From assembly GCF_004331955.1 (NCBI RefSeq), contig NZ_CP036532.1:2976001-3040000 (forward strand): a stretch of DNA of 64,000 nt, given 5' to 3'. The DNA comes from Roseitalea porphyridii (GTDB lineage Bacteria; Pseudomonadota; Alphaproteobacteria; Rhizobiales; Rhizobiaceae). The position numbers were made by a program, and so were the translations under genes. The notes under the pieces are model-generated. The model was given only the letters and a program-made list of their open reading frames with translations. It searched no databases and was not told the origin of the DNA. Positions within the stretch are counted from its first letter, which is position 1. The number at the start of each line of letters is the position of its first letter. Of this stretch, positions 52,842-61,566 are shown piece by piece.

Positions 52842-53780
52842 ATGTCCATTCTATCCAAACCGTATTTCCATGATGAAGAAGCCGCCTTTGCGCACTTGGA
52901 AAGCGTGATTTGGCAGGATGGCCCTGCTTGCCCGCACTGTGGTGGCGTTGATCGCATGACCAAGGTGAAGGCAAACCCGGAAAAACGCATCCGCTATGGG
53001 CTTTGGCGCTGCGGTGATTGCAAGAAGCAGAGCACCGTAAAGGTCGGCACCGTCTTTGAGCACATGCGCATTCCGCTGCACAAAGCTTTGCAGGCCGTCT
53101 ACCTGATGTGCGCCAGCAAAAAGGGTATCAGCGCTCACCAGTTGCACCGGGTCCTTGAGGTTCAGTATCGCACCGCGTGGTTTTTGGCACACCGTATTCG
53201 GGAAGCCATGCGTTCCGGCGACATGGCTCCGTTTGGTGGTGACGGCGGCATTTTTGAGGTCGATGAAACCTTCATCGGCAACGATCGCACCATCAAACCC
53301 AAGCACACGAAAAGGGGCCGTGGCTACCACCACAAGCACAAGGTTCTGTCTCTGGTGGATCGCTCCACCGGCAAGGCGCGCTCTATGGTGGTGGACAGCC
53401 TCAAGGCTTCCGATTTGGCACCGATCCTACGCGAGAACATCGCCAAGGAAGCGATGCTGATGACGGACGAGGCCGCTTACTACACCAAGATTGGTCGCGA
53501 ATTTGGCGGCCATGAGATTGTCCGTCACGGCACTGGCGAATATGGCCGTGGCGAGCATCATACGAACACGATTGAAGGCTATTTCAGCATCTTTAAGCGC
53601 GGCATGAAGGGCGTTTATCAGCACTGCGCCAAGAAGCACCTGCACCGGTATCTGGCGGAGTTCGAGTTTCGCTACAACAACCGTGCCGCGCTGGAGATTT
53701 TGGACGGTCGACGGACGGCTAACGCCTTGTCCGGCATCGTTGGCAAGAGACTTCTTTACCAGGACTCGTTGGGCGCGTAG
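52842..53780 (+). CDS. IS1595-family (ISXO2-like) transposase
   Basis: 312 residues. N-terminal zinc ribbon (ACPHCGG, WRCGDC), then a DDE-type core with the acidic residues in FEVDETFIG and LMTDEAAYY and the family HHTNTIEGYFSIFKRG. Ends in the FRYNNR block. Intact and probably active. Confidence 0.95.
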   Translation: MSILSKPYFHDEEAAFAHLESVIWQDGPACPHCGGVDRMTKVKANPEKRIRYGLWRCGDCKKQSTVKVGTVFEHMRIPLHKALQAVYLMCASKKGISAHQLHRVLEVQYRTAWFLAHRIREAMRSGDMAPFGGDGGIFEVDETFIGNDRTIKPKHTKRGRGYHHKHKVLSLVDRSTGKARSMVVDSLKASDLAPILRENIAKEAMLMTDEAAYYTKIGREFGGHEIVRHGTGEYGRGEHHTNTIEGYFSIFKRGMKGVYQHCAKKHLHRYLAEFEFRYNNRAALEILDGRRTANALSGIVGKRLLYQDSLGA

Positions 53781-53806
53781 CATCCGCGCCGGAGGCGCGT
53801 TACGCG

Positions 53807-54649
53807 ATGAAACCAAAGAAAATTACCGTCGAGGCTTCCCCGGACCATCCGGATGTTCTCGATGTTCGAGACGCCATGCAGCAGGTCATGGATTACTTCG
53901 ATCTTCTAACGGATCGGGGCCAGTCTGATGTTGTTTGGAATTTGGTGTCTGCTAGCACCAACTCTCCGTTCACAGCTGAGGGCGTTCCCGTTGACCTCCG
54001 AACAAATGCCCCCGCTTATGGACAGGTGCAAGAGTATGTTGCTGTTATCGAGCGGGGTTTCGCGCGCCTAAAGGGCGGCGAGCCTTTGGACGTAGACTTT
54101 CCGGCAGAAAAACGCGAGGTCGCAAAGCGAATCCTGAAGCGGAACCTGAATGGCATTGGCCGCACTGTGATCGATCTAGGTGACGACGCAATCTATGAGA
54201 TTGTGCCTCAGCAGGCAGAACGTTCTTTGGCGGCCCTCAATGGCGAAGACGACGAAGAGTACGACTATTTGTTTAGCACCTTCGCCCGCAAAGAATTCGG
54301 GGCCATTGAGGGCAGGATCATTGATCTGAGCACCGATTACAACGAGCCGTCCATCAAACTGAAGGAGCATCGAAGCGGACGCGAAATTCAGTGTCGAATT
54401 TCTGATCTGGCGCGCGAGGAAATCGAGAACAGCCTAACGGCAGGCGATGTGTGGACGCATCGGCGTGCCCGCGTCAGAGGCATTATCAACTACGATCCAA
54501 GCGGGAAGATTGTTCGGGTCTATGACGGCCGTATTGCGTTCATAGAAACAAAGGGCACCAAGATAAGCGACCTTCGCGATCCTCACTTCACGGGCGGCCT
54601 CCCAGCTTACGAGTATATTGACAGGCTAAGAGAAAACGAACTTGGCTGA
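53807..54649 (+). CDS. Passenger protein of unknown function
   Basis: 280 residues, GGAGG 11 bases before the ATG. No family recognised. The N-terminal half is acidic and helical; the C-terminal half (about 150-280) has short strand-rich segments such as GAIEGRIIDLSTDYNEPSIK and RRARVRGIINYDPSGKIVRV, compatible with an SH3/OB-type fold. It overlaps the PIN gene by 8 bases. It could be the antitoxin or a partner of the PIN protein. Confidence 0.75.
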   Translation: MKPKKITVEASPDHPDVLDVRDAMQQVMDYFDLLTDRGQSDVVWNLVSASTNSPFTAEGVPVDLRTNAPAYGQVQEYVAVIERGFARLKGGEPLDVDFPAEKREVAKRILKRNLNGIGRTVIDLGDDAIYEIVPQQAERSLAALNGEDDEEYDYLFSTFARKEFGAIEGRIIDLSTDYNEPSIKLKEHRSGREIQCRISDLAREEIENSLTAGDVWTHRRARVRGIINYDPSGKIVRVYDGRIAFIETKGTKISDLRDPHFTGGLPAYEYIDRLRENELG

Positions 54650-55145
54650 TGTGAAGAAATATTATTGGGATGCCTGTATTTGGATCGAACTAATTACTCA
54701 AGCCGATACCGACCGCGTCAACCGTTGCCGGCATGTCATTGATCTCGCCAAACGTGGGGAAGCCGAGCTCTGGACCTCAGCGTTTACGTTGGCTGAGGTG
54801 TGGAAGAAAAAATGTGACACTACTCCTATCGGTATTCAGGAAGAACACGACAGGTCGTTCGAGGACTTCATCGAATCCGAATTCATTAAAAAGATCAACG
54901 TCGATGTAGATGTAGGAAATCTTGCGCGCCGCTTGCTGCGCCGCCACGCCGGCCTCGGCAAGCCACAAGACGCAATCCATGTGGCGAGTTGCCTACTGGA
55001 AAACTTGGATGAACTACACACATTTGACGGCAGCGACCTACTGAAATTCGACGGCATCTTACCCCGGCGAGATAAGGTCAAACTAAAGATATGCCCTCCG
55101 CCGCTACCTCCGGAACCAGAGATGTTTCCTGATGATGACAGCTGA
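54642..55145 (+). CDS. PIN-domain protein
   Basis: 167 residues with TTG start (54642), or GTG 54651. PIN-type acidic residues: YYWDACIWIELI (Asp near 10), ELWTSAFTLAEVW, and LGKPQDAIHVASCL. Probably a metal-dependent ribonuclease, toxin-like. Translationally coupled to the 280-residue gene and to the small gene after it. Confidence 0.82.
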   Translation: MADVKKYYWDACIWIELITQADTDRVNRCRHVIDLAKRGEAELWTSAFTLAEVWKKKCDTTPIGIQEEHDRSFEDFIESEFIKKINVDVDVGNLARRLLRRHAGLGKPQDAIHVASCLLENLDELHTFDGSDLLKFDGILPRRDKVKLKICPPPLPPEPEMFPDDDS

Positions 55146-55302
55146 AAAGAAGACTCAGATTCAACGCTTCAAAGAAGCCGCTCGCGATCTTGAGTGCGAT
55201 CCTTCAGAAGCGGCCTTTGACGCGGCGCTCAAGAATGTTTCCCAAGCGCCGCCGACCAAGGATGATGCGCCTCAGCCCAAAAAGCCGAAGCCTAAGCGGT
55301 AG
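55132..55302 (+). CDS. Small passenger protein
   Basis: 56 residues, MMTAEKKTQIQRFKEAARDL at the start and a Lys/Pro-rich tail (PKKPKPKR). It overlaps the PIN gene by 14 bases. A helical first half with basic tail suggests a DNA-binding or antitoxin-like role, unproven. A second ATG is one codon later. Confidence 0.65.
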   Translation: MMTAEKKTQIQRFKEAARDLECDPSEAAFDAALKNVSQAPPTKDDAPQPKKPKPKR

Positions 55303-55382
55303 CGCGCCGCCAGCCATGTTCGGGGCGCGTTTGCAAGATACAGAATCACCCTTTTTTTGCGCGGTGTCTTTCGGGAACCGGC

Positions 55383-56273
55383 CTACTCGGCGGCGATGGA
55401 ATAGTCGGCGAACAACTCGTCCGGCAGATCCGTCAGCAGGCGGATGAAGCGATCGATATCCTCGCGCAGCGCCTCGAAGCCGGGCTTGCGGGCGAGCGTC
55501 TGCTCGTCGACGTAAAGGCCGCGGTTGATCTCGATCTGGATCGCGTGCAGGCCCTTGGCGGGCCGGCCGTAATGCTCGGTGATGAACCCGCCCGCATAGG
55601 GCTTGTTGGCCGCCACCAGATAACCCATCGCCCGCAGGATGCTCGCGGCCCGGTCGCTGATGTCGGCGCTGGCGCTGGTGCCGAACCGGTCGCCGACCAC
55701 GAAGTCCGGGCGCGCGCCCTCCGCGCCGATCCGGATCGAGGCGGGCATCGAATGGCAGTCGACCAGGACCGCGTGCCCGAACCGGCGGTGCGTCTGCGCC
55801 AGCAGACCGCGCAGGGTCGAGTGGTAGGGCTTGTAGATGGTCTCGATGCGCTGGCGCGCCTCGTCGAAACCGATCCGCCGGGCGTAGATGTGCTGGCCCT
55901 CGGAGACGACGCGCGGCACCGTGCCGAGTCCGCCGGCGACGCGGATCGACTGGCGGTTGGCGAACGCCGGCAGCCGGTCGGAGAACATGCGCGGATCGAG
56001 TTCGTACGGCTCGCGGTTGACGTCCAGATAGGCGCGCGGGAAATGGGCGAGCAGCATCGGCGCGCCCTGCCCGGTCGCCCCGCCGAACAGTTCGTCGACG
56101 AAGAAATCCTCCGAGCGCCGCACCGCGTTCGCATCCAGCCGCGTCATCGACAGGAACCGCTCGGGATAATAGCGGCCGCTGTGCGGCGAGTTGAAGACGA
56201 ACGGCACGGTCTGCTGCTGCGGCGCACGCACCTCGAAGGCCGGGTGATGACAGAAGTCGGGTGCGATCAGCAT
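55383..56273 (-). CDS. N-formylglutamate amidohydrolase family protein
   Basis: 296 residues from MLIAPDFCHH. Family motifs: FNSPHSGRYYP, AYLDVNREPYELDPRMF, VLVDCHSMP, and HAIQIEINRGLY. It removes formyl groups from N-formylglutamate in histidine breakdown or a related compound; no hut genes are nearby. Divergent from cpdR, an arrangement conserved in Rhizobiales. Confidence 0.9.
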   Translation of the reverse strand: MLIAPDFCHHPAFEVRAPQQQTVPFVFNSPHSGRYYPERFLSMTRLDANAVRRSEDFFVDELFGGATGQGAPMLLAHFPRAYLDVNREPYELDPRMFSDRLPAFANRQSIRVAGGLGTVPRVVSEGQHIYARRIGFDEARQRIETIYKPYHSTLRGLLAQTHRRFGHAVLVDCHSMPASIRIGAEGARPDFVVGDRFGTSASADISDRAASILRAMGYLVAANKPYAGGFITEHYGRPAKGLHAIQIEINRGLYVDEQTLARKPGFEALREDIDRFIRLLTDLPDELFADYSIAAE

Positions 56274-56483
56274 GATGTGAGGGCGTTTCCCTGCCGCAGG
56301 CCTGTGACATGCCAGTGTTGACAGGCAGGCGGTGCCGTGTCCAGAGCGTATCGGCGCGCAAGTGCGGGACCACTTGGCCCGCGTTTGACCGGCACCGGCA
56401 TATACCGCATCTTTACCATGGTTTGTAATGAGTGGGCGCCGGATGCCGAGGCGGCAGACCGATCGATGGAAAGAAGCGGGACG

Positions 56484-56846
56484 ATGCAACGGATTTTGCT
56501 GGCAGAAGACGACAACGACATGCGCCGGTTCCTGGTCAAGGCGCTGGAGAAGGCCGGCTACGAGGTGACCGACTTCGACAATGGTGCCAGCGCCTACGAA
56601 CGGCTCCGCGAAGAGCCCTTCACCCTGCTGCTGACCGACATCGTCATGCCCGAGATGGACGGCATCGAGCTGGCCCGCCGGGCGACCGAACTCGACCCCG
56701 ACCTGAAGGTGATGTTCATCACCGGCTTTGCCGCCGTCGCGCTCAACCCCGATTCCCAAGCCCCCAAGGACGCCAAGGTGCTGTCCAAGCCGTTCCATCT
56801 GCGCGATCTGGTCAACGAGGTCGAAAAGCTCATCAAGGCCGCCTGA
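56484..56846 (+). CDS. cpdR: Response regulator CpdR
   Basis: 120 residues, ATG 56484 with AAGAAGCGG before it; an earlier ATG (56466) is in frame. Single receiver domain with Asp52 in LLLTDIVMPEMDG, then the CpdR signature FITGFAAVALNPDS and VLSKPFHLRDLVNEV, ending in -AA. In Caulobacter and rhizobia the unphosphorylated form loads ClpXP for CtrA/PopA-linked proteolysis at the pole. It is controlled by CckA-ChpT. Confidence 0.95.
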   Translation: MQRILLAEDDNDMRRFLVKALEKAGYEVTDFDNGASAYERLREEPFTLLLTDIVMPEMDGIELARRATELDPDLKVMFITGFAAVALNPDSQAPKDAKVLSKPFHLRDLVNEVEKLIKAA

Positions 56847-56931
56847 GCGGGCCGTCAGGGCTTGCCGTCGGGGCGTGTCGCACCCACTTGACCGGCACGG
56901 CGGTTCATGGTGTATGCCGCTCCACACGGAT

Positions 56932-57006
56932 GGGCGATTAGCTCAGCGGGAGAGCACTTCGTTGACATCGAAGGGGTCACTGGTTCAATCCCAGTATCGC
57001 CCACCA
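56932..57006 (+). tRNA. tRNA-Val (GAC)
   Basis: 75 bases with encoded CCA. Acceptor GGGCGAT / ATCGCCC, D-arm TTAGCTCAGC, anticodon stem CTTCG/CGAAG with loop TTGACAT (anticodon GAC), T-arm GGTTCAATCC. Confidence 0.95.
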
Positions 57007-57046
57007 TCCTTCCTCCGACGGGCACAAGAACAAGGCATCATGACGC

Positions 57047-57541
57047 ATGACCGAGTCCGCCCCGGAGAAGCGCCTCGTCGCCATCGATGAGATTCCGGGC
57101 CTGGTCGGCACCGATGTCGGCACCTCGGCCTGGCGCACCGTGACCCAGACCATGATCGACGGCTTCGCCGAGGCGACCGACGATCACCAGTGGATCCACA
57201 CCGATCCCGAGCGCGCCGCCCGTGAGACCCCGTTCGGCGGCACGATCGCCCACGGTTTCCTGACCCTGTCGCTTCTGTCGACGCTCGCCTACGAGGCGCT
57301 GCCCGACCTGAAGGGCGAGGTGCGCATGGGCGTTAATTACGGCTTCGACGAGGTCCGCTTCCAGGCGGCGGTCAAGGCGGGCGCGCGGGTGCGGGCCATC
57401 TTTCATCTCGCCGACGCCGACATCCGCCCCTCGGGCCGGATCCTGTTCACCTACGACGTGACGCTGGAAATCGAGGGCAGCCAGAAGCCGGCCCTGACCG
57501 CGCGCTGGCTGACGCTGATGATCGTCCGGCCGGCCGACTGA
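57047..57541 (+). CDS. MaoC-like enoyl-CoA hydratase
   Basis: 164 residues. Hot-dog fold with the catalytic segment FAEATDDHQWIHTDPERA, then GGTIAHGFLTLSLL. (R)-specific hydratase type; may supply hydroxyacyl-CoA for storage polymers or fatty-acid turnover. Confidence 0.9.
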   Translation: MTESAPEKRLVAIDEIPGLVGTDVGTSAWRTVTQTMIDGFAEATDDHQWIHTDPERAARETPFGGTIAHGFLTLSLLSTLAYEALPDLKGEVRMGVNYGFDEVRFQAAVKAGARVRAIFHLADADIRPSGRILFTYDVTLEIEGSQKPALTARWLTLMIVRPAD

Positions 57542-57551
57542 ACCGGCCGTC

Positions 57552-58103
57552 TCAGGCCGGATCGCGCGCCGCCTCGGCCAGATAGCTGAACACATAGTCC
57601 GAGAACGACCGCCACACCTCGATGCGGTAGACCGCCGGCTTGACCCGCCACAGCACGATCTCGGCCTTTCCGAACACGGTGCGCGAAGCCGCCCCGACCG
57701 GAAAGGCCGCGTCCGTCAGGTCCTGCGGGCAGCCCGCATTGATGCAGTCGGCGGCCGCCGGCCCCGACACCAGGATCGCCGTGTTGCGATGGGAGATGTC
57801 GACCAAAGCATGCGGCGCCGGAACGCTCTTCAGCGCGCCGGCCGGATCTTGCTTCTCGTCGATCACCAGCCATTCGTCCGGTCCCAGCCAGAGGGCCGAG
57901 CGGCTGTCCTTCGTCGCCGATGCCTTGGGCGTCGTCGGAAGATCGACGCCGAGCGCGGCGGAGACCGCGGCGACCGAACCGGGCGGACAGCGCAGGCTCG
58001 ACCGGAAGGCGGCCGGCGCCGGGGTCAGCGCCACTCCGGTTCCGGCGAACACCCGGCCCGACAGCGGGTGCGCCCGTTCGGCAATCACGGCAGCCTCAGC
58101 CAT
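57552..58103 (-). CDS. soxG: Sarcosine oxidase gamma subunit
   Basis: 183 residues; ATG 58103 overlaps the soxA stop by 8 bases. Gamma family: PDEWLVIDEKQDP, VDISHRNTAILVSGPAAADC, ASRTVFGKAEIVLWRV. It completes the heterotetramer that oxidises sarcosine to glycine and passes the methyl group to folate. Last gene of the operon. Confidence 0.9.
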   Translation of the reverse strand: MAEAAVIAERAHPLSGRVFAGTGVALTPAPAAFRSSLRCPPGSVAAVSAALGVDLPTTPKASATKDSRSALWLGPDEWLVIDEKQDPAGALKSVPAPHALVDISHRNTAILVSGPAAADCINAGCPQDLTDAAFPVGAASRTVFGKAEIVLWRVKPAVYRIEVWRSFSDYVFSYLAEAARDPA

Positions 58104-61100
58104 CGGCACCGCCCTCCTTGTCGGGGTTCCAGAAATTGGTGTCGCGCACCTCGACCTCGATCACGCCGTCGGCCATCGGCACATGCAGCGTCTGGCCGAT
58201 CCGGTCGAACCCGCCCTCGATCAGCGCCATGGCGATCGGTTCGCCGCAATTGGCCGACCAGTAGGACGAGGAGACCCAGCCGATCATCGTCATCGGCGGG
58301 TCCTGGCCCGCATCGGCGACGATCTGCGCGCCCTCTTCCAGCACGGTCCGGCCGTCCTTCGATCTGAGGCCGACGAGCTGTCGCCGGCCGTCGGTGACCA
58401 GATCGGGTCGCGCCAGACCCCTTATGCCGACGAAATCGTCCTTGTTCTTGCCCACCGCCCAGGACAGGCCGGCATCGTGCGGCGTCACCGTGCCGTCCGT
58501 GTCCTGGCCGACGATGATGTAGCCCTTTTCGGCGCGCAGAACGTGCATCGTCTCGGTGCCGTAGGGGCAGCCGCCCGCCTCGTCGACCTTGTCGTGCAGC
58601 ATGTCCCAGGCCGCCTTGCCGAAATCGGCCGGCACGTTGATTTCGAACCCGTCCTCGCCGGCGAACGACATGCGGAACAGGCGCGTCGGCACGCCGGCAA
58701 ACGTGCCCTCGCGCACGCTCATGAAGGGGAAGGCCTCGACGGACAGATCCATGCCGCCCACGAACGGCGCCAGCACCTCGGCCGCCTTCGGTCCCTGCAG
58801 CGCCATCACCGCCCATTGTTCGGACGTCGAGGTCAGCCAGACTTCCATGTCCGGGAACTCGGTCTGCAGATAGTCCTCCATGTGATGGAGGACGCGCGGC
58901 GCACCGCCCGTCGTTGTCGTCACATGGAACCGGTCCGCGGCGATCCGTCCGACCACGCCGTCATCGTAGATGAAGCCGTCCTCGCGGCACTTGATACCGT
59001 AGCGCAGACGGCCGACGCCGAGCTTCATGAACGGGTTGGTGTACATCAGGTGCAGGAACGCCGCCGCGTCCGGCCCGACCACCTCGATCTTGCCCAGCGT
59101 CGAGGCGTCGAACAGGCCGACCGACTGCCGGACCGTCACGCATTCGCGGTTCACCGTCGCCGCCATGTCCTCGCCGGCGCGCGGATAGTACCAGGGCCGC
59201 TTCCACTGGCCGACATCCTCGAACGCGGCCCCCAGCGCCACGTGGCTGTCGTGCATCGCCGTGCGCCGCACCGGGTCGAACAGCACACCGCGCCCGTGGC
59301 CGACCAGCGCGCCGAACGTGACCGGCGTATAGGGCGCGCGGAACGTGGTCAGCCCCACTTCGGGGATCGGCCGGTCGAGCGCCTCGGCCGCGATCGCAAG
59401 GCCATGCATGTTCGAAAGCTTGCCCTGGTCGGTCGCCATGCCGTTGGTGGTGAAGCGCTTGACGTGCTCGATCGAGTGGAAGCCCTCGCGCACGGCGAGG
59501 CGAATGTCCTTTTCGGTGACGTCGTTCTGATAGTCGACGAACGCCTTGACCACCTTGCCCGCTTCCGGGTTCGGCCCGGCGCCGAGCATGCTGCCCGACC
59601 AGGATCCGCCGGCTTCCGCCCGGATCGTGACCGATGATCCCTTCGCTCCGCCGCGCGCGGCCTTTGCCGCCGCCTCGCCGGCGGCGATCCCTTCCTCCAG
59701 CGTCGCGGCGAGGTCGTCCGCGCCGTTGCACGCGCCGGCCGAGGCGCTCGCCTGGGCGTGCTCGCCGGGCAGGAACAGCCGCTTTTCGGGGTCAAAACGC
59801 AGCTTGCCGCGCGATTGCGAGAAAAGATGCACCGACGGCGTCCAGCCCGCCGACATGATCAGCGCGCCGACCGGGATGACCTGCCGGCTGCCGCCCTGGC
59901 ACGGCCGGATGACGATCGAGGAGACGCGCAGCTTGCCGCCGGCGGCGACCACCGCGTGATGGGTCAGAACGCGAATGCCGAGCTTGCCGGCCTGTTCGCG
60001 CAGCGTCGGATCGACGGTTTCGCGGATGTCGGCGATCACCGCTATGTCGGCGCCGGCCCGCTTGAGTTCGAAGGCGGCCGCGTAGGCCGAATCGTTGGCC
60101 GTGTAGACGCCGATCGTCCGGCCGATCAGGACGCCGTAATGGTTCAGATAGGCGCGCGCGGCCGATGCCAGCATGATGCCCGGCCGGTCGTTGTTGGCGA
60201 ACACCATGTGCCGCTCGATCGCGCCGGTCGCCATGACGACCCGCTTGGCCCGCACCTGCCACAGCCGCTCGCGCGCCATCGCCGGATCGGGTTCGGCGAG
60301 ATGGTCGGTCAGCCGCTCGGCGAGCGCGACGAAGTTCTGGGCGTAATAGCCGAACGCGGTGGTGCGCGGCAGAACGCGCACATTGTCCATCGCGGCCAGC
60401 TTCGCGGCCGTCTCGACGGCCCATTCATAGCCGTCCCGCTCCTCGATCCGCGCGTCGGCCTCGAACGCCAGCGCGCCGCCGAACGTCGGCCGCTCGTCGC
60501 AGATGATCACCGATGCGCCGGCCTCGGCCGCCGCCAGCGCCGCGCCCAGACCGGCCGCCCCGCCGCCGCAGACCAGCACGTCGCAATGGGCGTAGCGTGC
60601 CGCGTAACGGTCCGGATCCGGCTGGTCGGGCGCCACACCGAGCCCCGCGGCACGGCGGATGAACGGCTCGTAGACCGTGTCCCAGGCCTTCTTCGGCCAC
60701 ATGAAGGTCTTGTAGTAGAAGCCCGCCGCGAAGACGGGCGACATCCAGTCATTGACCTCGCCGACATCGGCGCTCAGCGAGGGCCAGCGGTTCTGGCTGG
60801 TCGCCTCGAGCCCGTCATGGACCTCCTGCACCGTCGCGCGCACGTTCGGCTGCCGGCGCGCGGACCCGCGCGCGATGCCGACCAGCGCGTTCGGCTCCTC
60901 GGGACCGGCGGTGACGATGCCGCGCGGGCGGTGATATTTGAACGACCGGCCAACCAGATGGACATCGTTGGCGAGCAGCGCCGAAGCGAGCGTGTCGCCA
61001 GCAAGGCCGTGATAGGTCTCGCCGTCGAAGGTGAACCGCACGCCGTTGGCCGGCGTCAGGCGGCCTGCCCCGGCGATGCGGTTGGGCTGGGTTGTGCTGG

Positions 61101-61110
61101 GCGCGGTCAT
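58096..61110 (-). CDS. soxA: Sarcosine oxidase alpha subunit
   Basis: 1004 residues. An N-terminal 2Fe-2S-like fold and NAD site (VLVCGGGAAGLGAALAAAEA) precede a C-terminal aminomethyltransferase-type folate domain (about 640-1000) with RECVTVRQSVGLFDASTLGK and EDGFEINVPADFGKAAW. It takes the methyl group to tetrahydrofolate. Preceded by the folded repeat at 61.12 kb. Confidence 0.95.
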   Translation of the reverse strand: MTAPSTTQPNRIAGAGRLTPANGVRFTFDGETYHGLAGDTLASALLANDVHLVGRSFKYHRPRGIVTAGPEEPNALVGIARGSARRQPNVRATVQEVHDGLEATSQNRWPSLSADVGEVNDWMSPVFAAGFYYKTFMWPKKAWDTVYEPFIRRAAGLGVAPDQPDPDRYAARYAHCDVLVCGGGAAGLGAALAAAEAGASVIICDERPTFGGALAFEADARIEERDGYEWAVETAAKLAAMDNVRVLPRTTAFGYYAQNFVALAERLTDHLAEPDPAMARERLWQVRAKRVVMATGAIERHMVFANNDRPGIMLASAARAYLNHYGVLIGRTIGVYTANDSAYAAAFELKRAGADIAVIADIRETVDPTLREQAGKLGIRVLTHHAVVAAGGKLRVSSIVIRPCQGGSRQVIPVGALIMSAGWTPSVHLFSQSRGKLRFDPEKRLFLPGEHAQASASAGACNGADDLAATLEEGIAAGEAAAKAARGGAKGSSVTIRAEAGGSWSGSMLGAGPNPEAGKVVKAFVDYQNDVTEKDIRLAVREGFHSIEHVKRFTTNGMATDQGKLSNMHGLAIAAEALDRPIPEVGLTTFRAPYTPVTFGALVGHGRGVLFDPVRRTAMHDSHVALGAAFEDVGQWKRPWYYPRAGEDMAATVNRECVTVRQSVGLFDASTLGKIEVVGPDAAAFLHLMYTNPFMKLGVGRLRYGIKCREDGFIYDDGVVGRIAADRFHVTTTTGGAPRVLHHMEDYLQTEFPDMEVWLTSTSEQWAVMALQGPKAAEVLAPFVGGMDLSVEAFPFMSVREGTFAGVPTRLFRMSFAGEDGFEINVPADFGKAAWDMLHDKVDEAGGCPYGTETMHVLRAEKGYIIVGQDTDGTVTPHDAGLSWAVGKNKDDFVGIRGLARPDLVTDGRRQLVGLRSKDGRTVLEEGAQIVADAGQDPPMTMIGWVSSSYWSANCGEPIAMALIEGGFDRIGQTLHVPMADGVIEVEVRDTNFWNPDKEGGADG

Positions 61111-61120
61111 GCGATCGTCT

Positions 61121-61216
61121 CATCCTGAGGTGCGAGCCAAACACCCCCCGCGTCCTTCGAGGCTCGCTGCGCTCGCGCCTCAGGATGAGGGGGGTGTTTG
61201 GCGAGCCTCGAAGGGC
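61121..61216. repeat. Nested inverted repeat inside the sox operon
   Basis: Three nested pairs: CATCCTGAGGTGCGAG with CTCGCGCCTCAGGATG (61121-61136, 61172-61187), AAACACCCCCC with GGGGGGTGTTT, and CCTTCGAGGCTCGC with GCGAGCCTCGAAGG (61154-61167, 61201-61214). A well-known Rhizobiales intergenic type. It lies between soxD and soxA. Confidence 0.8.
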
Positions 61217-61243
61217 GAGGCGATCGGTTCACCAGCACAGCCA

Positions 61244-61558
61244 TCACCCCGCCCCCTTCGCATTTTCGTTCGCCGCCTCGACCAGGTCCGGCCTGGCTTC
61301 GCCCGCTTTGTAGGTGGCCAGGAACCGGTCGGTCACCGTGTCGCGGGCGGCATTGAAGAAACGCGCGCAGCCATGGATGTGCCGCCAGCGCTCGAACGTG
61401 ACGCCCCTGGGATTGTCGCGGTAGAAGAAGAAGCGTGCGAATTCGTCGTCGGTCAGCGACGCGATATCGGCCGGCCGTTCGATATGCGCCTCGCCCGCGT
61501 GCCGGAACTCGATCTCCGGGCGTTCTTCATCGCAATAGGGGCATCGGATCAGAAGCAT
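61244..61558 (-). CDS. soxD: Sarcosine oxidase delta subunit
   Basis: 104 residues from MLLIRCPYCDEE. Zinc cysteines in CPYC, then FRHAGEAHIERP, then FYRDNPRGVTFERWRHIHGC with the remaining ligands. It binds the Zn in the complex. It follows an extra gene after soxB. Confidence 0.93.
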   Translation of the reverse strand: MLLIRCPYCDEERPEIEFRHAGEAHIERPADIASLTDDEFARFFFYRDNPRGVTFERWRHIHGCARFFNAARDTVTDRFLATYKAGEARPDLVEAANENAKGAG

Positions 61559-61566
61559 CGGTGTTC

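Larger units (their letters stand above)
52777..55350 (+). mobile_element. IS1595-family insertion element with passenger genes
   Basis: 2574 bases. Inverted ends 52777-52800 and 55327-55350 match in 22 of 24 positions (GGTGATT...TATCTTGCAA). The 8-bp target duplication CTTTTTTT is seen at 52769-52776 and 55351-55358. It carries a full transposase and three overlapping passenger genes on the same strand. Base use is visibly more AT-rich than the surroundings. Confidence 0.93.
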
